DNA of 5,127 nt, taken from contig PBKH01000046.1 of assembly GCA_002721375.1 (NCBI GenBank), positions 11,826-16,952 of the forward strand. The letters are read 5' to 3'. The first letter of the stretch is position 1. Each line of letters begins with the position of its first letter. The notes under the pieces were generated by a model. It saw only the letters and a program-made list of their open reading frames with translations. It was not told the origin of the DNA and ran no database searches. The DNA is from Verrucomicrobiales bacterium. Lineage in GTDB: Bacteria; Verrucomicrobiota; Verrucomicrobiia; Limisphaerales; UBA1096. Shown in pieces: positions 1-5,127 of this stretch. The translations under genes were made by a program, and so were the position numbers.

Positions 1-2141
1 ACGCGGAATTTGCCGTTGGCATCGCCGATAGGCGCACCGGTGTAATCGGTGGCCTTGCCCTGCAGTTCAACCTTTTCGCCCAGCTTGGGCGACTTCGTGG
101 GTTTGCCTAATTCGACGAGAAACTTCGGTCGTTTATATTCCTCTATCCGGAAGCCGCTTTGACCGTGAGGCGGGTGCTTGGTGCCGATCGAGTAATGGCC
201 GGTAAGTCTGTTTTTTGGCGCGGTGAAACTGCCGGAGAGCGAGCCGTAGCCGTTGGTTTTAAGGTCCAGTTTTTCAACCTCTTGGCCGTTGGGATCACGG
301 AGGACCACCGTGACGCTCGTGCCCTTGATGATATTGTATTCGTTTTTTTTGTGGTGCCACCTTAGCGCGATTCCCTTGAACTGGATCATCTGGTTGGGGC
401 GATATATGGCGCGGTCGGTGAAGAAAGTGATCTGCTGTTTTTCTCTTTCCTCCTGTAGTTGACCACCCCAGAAACCGTTGCGCGATGTTGTGCCGACACG
501 AAGTTTACCTGCCTGTACGAGAATGTCTCCATAGTATTCTCGCGGACTCTTGGTAAATTTGAAAAAGCCATGTTCGTCGGTCGTGGATTTTCGTTCTTTC
601 GAGTTTTCCGGGCGGTTACCGAGCCAGAGAGAGATGTTGGCATCGCTGATGGGTTCTCCAGAATCGGCCTTCAGAATGAAGCCCTCAAGTTGGTTGGCTC
701 TTGAGCGTAGGACGAGTGACAAGTCACTGATCCAGACAGCGGTATATATCATACGGTTGTCTTTTTCGCTGAAGTCGGCTCGAGCGCTGGAGATGAGGTA
801 GTAAAAACCGGGCGCTACATCATCTGGTGTGTCGAAGACTTCGGTGCGTTGCTTGTAGTCGGAGGTTGGGGTGAGGCTGTGCTGCCAGGTTTTCACCGGG
901 GTTTTTCGCAGGAGCGTCCGGCGTTGCTCGGTACTTGAAACGTTGAACCTTTTTCTTCGTTCGAATGTCCAGTTCGCATTGACCAAGCGAAAGTGTGTCT
1001 CGCTGATATTCCGGTATCGTATAGAAATTTCACCGCCGCTCTGGCTCCAGACAGACTCGGTGGTCACGTCGATGATCTTAGCCTCGACTTGGGCAACTAG
1101 GTTGTGACAGTGCTTGCCGCCACGAGAGTTCTTGAACTGGTCACGGCCAACGATTGCCACCTGGCGAGCTTCGACCAGCTCGCCTTTTTCTTTGAGAGCA
1201 GTGGCCCAGTGAAAACGCGCCCAGGCGGAGAGTTCCCCAGGCTCGTTCTCAGCGACGTCCCGTATCGCCTCTATGAACCGGTCACGGCCACCCTCGCCAA
1301 CGGCGATGTTTTTCCCGAAAATCAGCCGCGAAATATCGGCGTCCACCAGGGCCGATGAGTCGACATCAGTTTGGTGGAATCTGATGATGTTCTGAAAAAG
1401 TTGTACCGCCTTTAGGTGAGACGATTTGGTGTCGGTTGTCTGCGGGCTCCACGCGAGAAACTTGTCGAGTGAATCGAGCAGCGGGTCGTCCACCTTGATT
1501 TCAAATGCGTTCTCCGGCTTGGCGGCAGCGAACTCCCCAGAGGTGTAAAATCCAAGCGCCTCATGTGCGATAAAGTCGTAAAGTGTCGGACGATAATTCA
1601 GTGGCAGCGTCGGCTTGGTCAGCAGGTCTGAGAAGTCTCTGGTTGGGATGGTCTTGAGTCGGCCATCGGCGAGAGCATTGGAGAAGTGCAGGTCGATCTC
1701 ATTGTAAAGTCTGGGCAGGTCCCAAGTGGTGAAATCTTCACCAAGCGGCTCTGTTGTTGCCGTGCGCTGCATGAATCGGTAGCGGTTCTGTCGGAAATAT
1801 TGCCAGTACCAGTGGGCGAGCACGGTTTCGAGTAGCGGTTTGGCGTCAGCGGGAACCTTGTCGAGTTCGTCCTGCAGGCGTGTGATTTTTTCCTCCGGCT
1901 TGCTGCCCTGCACGGCGCCTTCATGGGTGATGCGCTTGGCCAGGGCCTTGATCGCCTCGGCGTGTTTGCCATCCCTGAGTGCCGCTTCGTAGATTATTTG
2001 CAGTCTTTCCGCGGCGGTTTTTGGTAGGCCTTTTTTCTCCGCCTCGGCAACTTCCTTCCAAAGGGGCTCTCGGTCCATTGGCTGTGACTGCGACAGGGCA
2101 AGCCCAGCGGTAAACAAAAGAAAAGTATTCAGCGATTTCAT
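1..2141 (-). CDS. Alpha-2-macroglobulin family protein (MG2/MG3 domains), exported, C-terminus beyond window
   Basis: The reading frame is open from the ATG at 2141 to the left edge: 713 codons, no stop, 3' end missing. Residues 1-20 look like a Sec signal peptide (MK, then a hydrophobic stretch LNTFLLFTAGLAL, possible cleavage after ALS). Residues about 22-350 are mostly helical. They carry TPR-like segments (around 25-65 and 300-350, the latter with ALKEKGELVEA and GGKHCHNL), as in bacteroidete and planctomycete relatives. From about 350 the sequence turns beta-rich (MG1-like). Residues 485-535 resemble a carboxypeptidase-regulatory-like fold (LEGFI, then TTDEHGFFKF). The MG2 signature TDRAIYRPNQMIQFKG starts at residue 575, and MG3 begins near EEYKRPKF (about 668-674). 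Family members are typically well over 1,500 residues; the bait region, any thioester (CxEQ) and the receptor-like domain would lie off the window, so the trap mechanism cannot be judged. The start at 2141 is preferred over Met22 because it keeps the signal peptide and has a good Shine-Dalgarno. Likely role, inferred from the family: envelope protease inhibitor or surface scaffold. Confidence 0.9.
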   Translation of the reverse strand, partial: MKSLNTFLLFTAGLALSQSQPMDREPLWKEVAEAEKKGLPKTAAERLQIIYEAALRDGKHAEAIKALAKRITHEGAVQGSKPEEKITRLQDELDKVPADAKPLLETVLAHWYWQYFRQNRYRFMQRTATTEPLGEDFTTWDLPRLYNEIDLHFSNALADGRLKTIPTRDFSDLLTKPTLPLNYRPTLYDFIAHEALGFYTSGEFAAAKPENAFEIKVDDPLLDSLDKFLAWSPQTTDTKSSHLKAVQLFQNIIRFHQTDVDSSALVDADISRLIFGKNIAVGEGGRDRFIEAIRDVAENEPGELSAWARFHWATALKEKGELVEARQVAIVGRDQFKNSRGGKHCHNLVAQVEAKIIDVTTESVWSQSGGEISIRYRNISETHFRLVNANWTFERRKRFNVSSTEQRRTLLRKTPVKTWQHSLTPTSDYKQRTEVFDTPDDVAPGFYYLISSARADFSEKDNRMIYTAVWISDLSLVLRSRANQLEGFILKADSGEPISDANISLWLGNRPENSKERKSTTDEHGFFKFTKSPREYYGDILVQAGKLRVGTTSRNGFWGGQLQEEREKQQITFFTDRAIYRPNQMIQFKGIALRWHHKKNEYNIIKGTSVTVVLRDPNGQEVEKLDLKTNGYGSLSGSFTAPKNRLTGHYSIGTKHPPHGQSGFRIEEYKRPKFLVELGKPTKSPKLGEKVELQGKATDYTGAPIGDANGKFR

Positions 2142-2220
2142 GGCATCACCCTCCCCACTTTGACTACGACGAGTCGTCAACGAAAATGTTCAACTTGACC
2201 AAACTTTGAGCCGAATGCTG
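2142..2220. other. 79-bp spacer between DUF1501 and alpha-2-macroglobulin-like genes
   Basis: Apart from the Shine-Dalgarno site, the spacer holds the five-base word TTGAC or its complement GTCAA at 2160-2164, 2176-2180, 2195-2199 and 2220-2224, the last overlapping the DUF1501 stop. The first two can pair as a 5-bp stem around an 11-base interior. A minus-strand TTGACA at 2224-2219 matches a sigma-70 -35 box, but at 16-18 bases spacing the candidate -10 sequences are poor. No stem followed by a T-run is present on the minus strand, so no intrinsic terminator separates the genes. Read-through from the upstream pair is therefore possible, and an own promoter is neither shown nor excluded. Confidence 0.5.
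2150..2154 (-). promoter_or_regulatory. Shine-Dalgarno site of the alpha-2-macroglobulin-like gene
   Basis: On the minus strand the sequence GGAGG (within GGGGAGGG) lies 8 bases before the ATG at 2141. This is near-ideal in both sequence and spacing, and it decides the start codon. It contrasts with the DUF1501 gene upstream, which has no such site, and suggests that this third gene is initiated independently of translation through its upstream neighbour. Confidence 0.8.
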
Positions 2221-3684
2221 TCAACCGAGTAACTCAGAGGCCACTCGGGCCTCTTCGTTTTCTACCAAGCGCAGGTCGCGTGGGCCGATGCGGAACTTAA
2301 GCTTCTTGTGGTCGAGTCCAAACTGATGCAAGACAGTGGCCAGCCAATCGTAGTGGTGGATGATGCCGTCCACGGCGTAGTGGGAAAATTCGTCGGTTTG
2401 CCCTTGAATGTGGCCTCTGCGGAACCCGCCACCAGCCACCCACATGCTAAATCCGTAGGTGTTATGGTCGCGGCCGACCTTGTCGCGCTTGGTTAAGCCT
2501 TCGCGGAACTGGATGACCGGCAGTCGGCCCATCTCGCCGCCCCAGTGCACAATGGTGCTGTCGAGCAGGCCGTGTTCCTTTAGGTCGCGAACGAGCGCTG
2601 CGGCTGGTTTGTCTACCTCGACACAGCGCTGGGGCAGGGCGGTCTTGATCGAACCGTGGTGATCCCAAACTTGCCCATTGCATAGAATCTGAACAAACCG
2701 GACACCTCGCTCAACAAGCCTTCGAGCGATCAGGCAGCGGGTTCCGTAATCGCGCGTGATCTTCTGGTCGATGCCGTACATTTGTTTTGTGGCTTTCGAT
2801 TCGCTGGAAATATCGAATGCCTCTCGTGCGGCTACCTGCATTCGCGCGGCTAAACCATAACTTTTCATTCGTGCTTCTAGGTCATTTTCGCCGGGGTATT
2901 GCATAAGGTGTTCTCGGTTGAGCCGGTTCAGAAGGCGCAGCTGTTCCTCCTGCGGCGCACCCTTAAGATGCTGCGGCGGATCGAGATTGAAAATACGTGG
3001 GGCAACAGGACGCACCATGGTGCCCTGATAAATGGAAGGCAACTTGCCGTTTGACCAGTTTTCCCCGCCGATCAACGGCAGGCCGCGGGTGTCGGTCAAC
3101 GCCACGTAGGCTGGCAATTCTTGGGTCTCGCTGCCGAGTGCACTGGTGAGCCAGCTGCCCAGTACGGCACGTCCACTGGTGGTGTTTCCTGTGTTCAGTG
3201 CGTAGTTGGAGGGGATGTGATTGTTGGCCCCGGTGTGCATCGACCGGATTAAAGTAATTTCATCCGCAATCTCGCCAAGATGCGGAACCAATTCGGAAAG
3301 CTGCATGCCGCTTTGACCATGCGACTTGAACTTCCAGAGAGGCGCCATGATCTCGCGGCTTGCTTGGGCGGGGTTGTCGAACTTCACATCACCCGAAAAG
3401 TTTTTGCCGTTGTGCTTGATGAGTTCCGGCTTGGGGTCGAAGAGGTCAACCTGGCTAGGGCCACCAAGCATGAACATCGAAATCATCGCCTTTGCTTGTG
3501 ACTCGTGGTGAGGCTGTTTCGGAAACAGGTCGTAGGTCTTCTGTTCGAGGTCAGGTTTGATCGGTTCGCCCGTCTCATCGGCCAGCAGTCCGTCGCGTTT
3601 GAGTAACCAAGAGGCGGCAACGGAGCCCAAGCCGAACGCGGAAGTGTGAAGCATGTGTCGACGAGAACAGAGTTGAGTTTTCAT
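2221..3684 (-). CDS. DUF1501 family protein, Tat-exported
   Basis: This is a complete 487-residue gene, the usual length for DUF1501 (PF07394), a family in the alkaline phosphatase/sulfatase-like fold superfamily with no settled reaction. The N-terminus has a twin-arginine motif (SRRHML, residues 7-12), then a hydrophobic stretch to about residue 28 and possible cleavage near LLA/DE (about 35), so export in folded form is likely. Family motifs in order: LGGPSQVDLFDPKP (73-86), ELVPHLGEIADE (131-142), IRSMHTGANNH (146-156), WDHHG (340-344), HWGGEMGRLP (380-389), GRDHN (404-408), VAGGGFRRG (416-424) and QTDEF (429-433). The conserved Asp/His residues in GGPSQVD, WDHHG and GRDH are the likely metal or active-site ligands, inferred from the superfamily. 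The ATG at 3684 is used because starting at Met11 would destroy the Tat motif. No Shine-Dalgarno precedes it, and the PSD1 stop is only 9 bases upstream, which points to translational coupling within one operon. A role alongside the PSD1 partner in extracellular polysaccharide processing is often proposed but unproven. Confidence 0.93.
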   Translation of the reverse strand: MKTQLCSRRHMLHTSAFGLGSVAASWLLKRDGLLADETGEPIKPDLEQKTYDLFPKQPHHESQAKAMISMFMLGGPSQVDLFDPKPELIKHNGKNFSGDVKFDNPAQASREIMAPLWKFKSHGQSGMQLSELVPHLGEIADEITLIRSMHTGANNHIPSNYALNTGNTTSGRAVLGSWLTSALGSETQELPAYVALTDTRGLPLIGGENWSNGKLPSIYQGTMVRPVAPRIFNLDPPQHLKGAPQEEQLRLLNRLNREHLMQYPGENDLEARMKSYGLAARMQVAAREAFDISSESKATKQMYGIDQKITRDYGTRCLIARRLVERGVRFVQILCNGQVWDHHGSIKTALPQRCVEVDKPAAALVRDLKEHGLLDSTIVHWGGEMGRLPVIQFREGLTKRDKVGRDHNTYGFSMWVAGGGFRRGHIQGQTDEFSHYAVDGIIHHYDWLATVLHQFGLDHKKLKFRIGPRDLRLVENEEARVASELLG

Positions 3685-3693
3685 TACAGCAAA

Positions 3694-5127
3694 TCAGTCA
3701 ATGTACAAAAAACGGTTGGATGCCATGAGTACCTGGGCCAGTGAAGCGAGTGCGCGTTTTTTCGGGGCGTCCGGTTGATCCTTGATTTTTTTTTGCCACT
3801 CTGAATTCGAGTCGGCCCGGAAGAGTTCTTCCTGTCTGGCAAGAAAATCGAAAAGGAATCGATACTCCTCATCGGTGGGCGGTATGGCGAACAGTTTTCG
3901 GTAAAGTTTATCGAGTCGTTTTGTGGCATCGATTGGGTGGCTGGCAAACAGCCGGTCCGACAATCCACCTGTCAAATCGATGATCTGATCGTCGTTTAGG
4001 AACCAAAGCGATTGGGTGGCTACCGTGGTATATCGACGCCGATCGCAGTTGGGTTTCATTGCTGGCAGGTCGAACGTGGCTAGTATATTTAGCGGTAGGC
4101 TGCGATTGAATTCGATGAAGGCGCTTCGCCGGAACGTTGCATCCTTTTGTTTGCGTACACCAGCGGCCAGTCCATCACGGATTTTTTGGACGCCAATAAC
4201 TACCTTGCCTTCGGCATCGGTGGTTACTGGTATGCTTGGGCCTCCATACTCGAGATGCAAATCTTCTGTTGTCGCCAAAATAAAATCCCGGACAGCTTCT
4301 GCTTCGAGTCGTCTAAGGTTGGATCGGGCGAGTAGTTTATTTTCCGGGTCGATCGCATCCGCCTCGGGTGTGCGCCTTGCGGACTGTTGATAGACGGTTG
4401 AGAGCAGGATCATGCGGTGCAGTCGTTTTTGATTCCAGCCGTGCTCCACAAAATCGGCCGCCAGCCAGTCGAGTAGTTCGGGATGGGAGGGTGGTTCGCC
4501 GTTGAGTCCAAAGTCTCCCGGCGTCTCCACAATGCCGCGCCCAAAATGATGTTGCCAGATGCGGTTGACAAAAACGCGCCCGGTCAGAGGGTGGTGCCCA
4601 TCAGTTAAGTGGCGTGCATAGGCGATACGTCGACCCGTGGTCGTGCGGTCGGGTTCGTTTACTGGCAGTGATGGGGGCTGTCCTATCTGGGTGAGTACGG
4701 CAAGTTCGCTCGGCTCAACCTTATGCCCCGGGCTGTTTGGGTTGCCCCGAAAAAGCACTGCACTTACCGGCACCACATTCGGTTGTTCAGTAGCCACACG
4801 CAGCAGGCGCTTTGGTGGTTTTGTGTCGCGTATCTTGGCGACATCCTCTTTCTTTTTTTCAAACTCCCGATGCGCAGCATTGTCGTACTCAACGAGAAAA
4901 CCGGCGATAAAACTGACAGGTTTGACCATGGGATAAAGTTCGAGCAGTTCTTTCTGTCTCTTGGTTTGTTCCTTGGCCGGTGCAAGCACGGCCTTAAGAG
5001 TTTCCTCTCGAATATCTTCCGGAACATCACTGAGTTTGGCTGCTTGGATTTTTTCAGCTAGCTCGTTTTTCTTCGCTTGGATTACGGCGTCCATTTTCTT
5101 TGCACGTACCTCGATCTTCTCGGCCTT
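3694..5127 (-). CDS. PSD1 / DUF1553 domain protein (planctomycete-type), N-terminus beyond window
   Basis: The frame is open from the right edge to the TGA at 3696-3694: 477 codons, 5' end missing. The Met codon at 5094 is internal, because 11 open codons (KAEKIEVRAKK) precede it and continue the same charged helical segment. Numbering from that Met, residues 1-55 plus the preceding 11 form a Lys/Glu-rich, probably coiled-coil segment typical of the region between DUF1549 and DUF1553. VLFRGNPNSPGHKVEP (113-128) leads into DUF1553, with the diagnostic HPLTGRVFVNRIWQHHFGRG (168-187), TPGDFGLNGEPPSHPELLDW (191-210) and HGWNQKRLHRMILLSTVYQQ (218-237). RRSAFIEFNRSLPLNIL (322-338), NCDRR (349-353) and TTVATQSLWFLND (356-368) place it in a subgroup common in Planctomycetota. 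It ends with the usual LMASNRFLYID. Full-length members are about 700-1,100 residues, and many have an N-terminal signal peptide and a cytochrome-c-like CxxCH domain; neither can be seen here. It almost always pairs with DUF1501, as it does here. Its reaction is unknown. Confidence 0.93.
   Translation of the reverse strand, partial: KAEKIEVRAKKMDAVIQAKKNELAEKIQAAKLSDVPEDIREETLKAVLAPAKEQTKRQKELLELYPMVKPVSFIAGFLVEYDNAAHREFEKKKEDVAKIRDTKPPKRLLRVATEQPNVVPVSAVLFRGNPNSPGHKVEPSELAVLTQIGQPPSLPVNEPDRTTTGRRIAYARHLTDGHHPLTGRVFVNRIWQHHFGRGIVETPGDFGLNGEPPSHPELLDWLAADFVEHGWNQKRLHRMILLSTVYQQSARRTPEADAIDPENKLLARSNLRRLEAEAVRDFILATTEDLHLEYGGPSIPVTTDAEGKVVIGVQKIRDGLAAGVRKQKDATFRRSAFIEFNRSLPLNILATFDLPAMKPNCDRRRYTTVATQSLWFLNDDQIIDLTGGLSDRLFASHPIDATKRLDKLYRKLFAIPPTDEEYRFLFDFLARQEELFRADSNSEWQKKIKDQPDAPKKRALASLAQVLMASNRFLYID

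Noticed and set aside
159..704. Several 68-85-codon ORFs on both strands
   Set aside because: All overlap the MG2/MG3 coding frame and look like frame shadows.
1619..1972. 117-codon minus-strand ORF
   Set aside because: It is an alternative frame inside the alpha-2-macroglobulin-like gene, rich in Arg/Ser/Pro with no recognisable motif. The overlapping frame has family signatures.
2160..2180. Hairpin TTGAC...GTCAA as a transcription terminator
   Set aside because: Only 5 paired bases in the outer stem, and no T-run follows on the minus strand; it also sits just before the Shine-Dalgarno site.
2194..2224. Sigma-70 promoter with -35 TTGACA at 2224-2219
   Set aside because: With 16-18 base spacing the -10 candidates (TTGGTC, TGGTCA, GGTCAA) match the consensus poorly, so it is not called as a feature.
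3684..3968. 94-codon minus-strand ORF ending at the DUF1501 start
   Set aside because: Rejected as an independent gene: it is the +1 frame of the PSD1 3' end with no family motif. Kept only as the context of the slippage finding.
4016..4390. 124-codon plus-strand ORF
   Set aside because: It is antisense to the conserved DUF1553 region, with low-complexity Ser/Arg composition and no ribosome site or motif.
5092..5094. ATG at 5094 as the true start of the PSD1 gene
   Set aside because: The frame stays open for 11 more codons to the window edge, with matching helical composition, and the protein lacks its DUF1549 and N-terminal parts, so the start is off the window.

Overview
The window looks like chromosomal DNA from a planctomycete or a related member of the PVC group, possibly a verrucomicrobial relative. 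The evidence is a tandem PSD1-type (DUF1549/DUF1553) gene and DUF1501 gene, a pair that is heavily expanded in Planctomycetota and Verrucomicrobiota and rare elsewhere. Genus or species cannot be fixed from this sequence alone.

Layout: all three real genes lie on the minus strand, so transcription runs from high to low coordinates. (1) 5127-3694 is the C-terminal 477 codons of a PSD1/DUF1553 protein; its start lies beyond the right edge. (2) After a 9-bp gap, 3684-2221 is a complete 487-residue DUF1501 protein with a twin-arginine-like export signal. (3) After a 79-bp gap, 2141-1 is the first 713 codons of a large exported alpha-2-macroglobulin-like protein. It starts behind a clear Shine-Dalgarno sequence and runs off the left edge. 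This third gene is one uninterrupted reading frame with no stop in the window. It is easily missed by a search for closed ORFs, and it fills the first 2.1 kb.

How the genes may work together: the first two are almost certainly co-transcribed and probably translationally coupled, because the DUF1501 start has no Shine-Dalgarno sequence and sits just after the PSD1 stop. In these bacteria such pairs are thought to act outside the cytoplasm, often in loci for degrading sulfated or complex polysaccharides, but their biochemistry is unsettled. The alpha-2-macroglobulin-like gene could be a read-through third cistron or have its own promoter. Its family acts as protease-trapping or surface-protein scaffolds in the cell envelope. 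Nothing in the window proves a functional link between it and the pair.

There are no tRNA or rRNA genes, CRISPR arrays, insertion sequences or convincing intrinsic terminators. No stretch over 300 bases lacks a gene. I saw no clearly novel system. The points most worth a second look are the gene neighbourhood, a 9-A run near the end of the PSD1 gene whose +1 frame ends in a TAATG overlap with the DUF1501 start, and the repeated TTGAC/GTCAA words in the 79-bp spacer.
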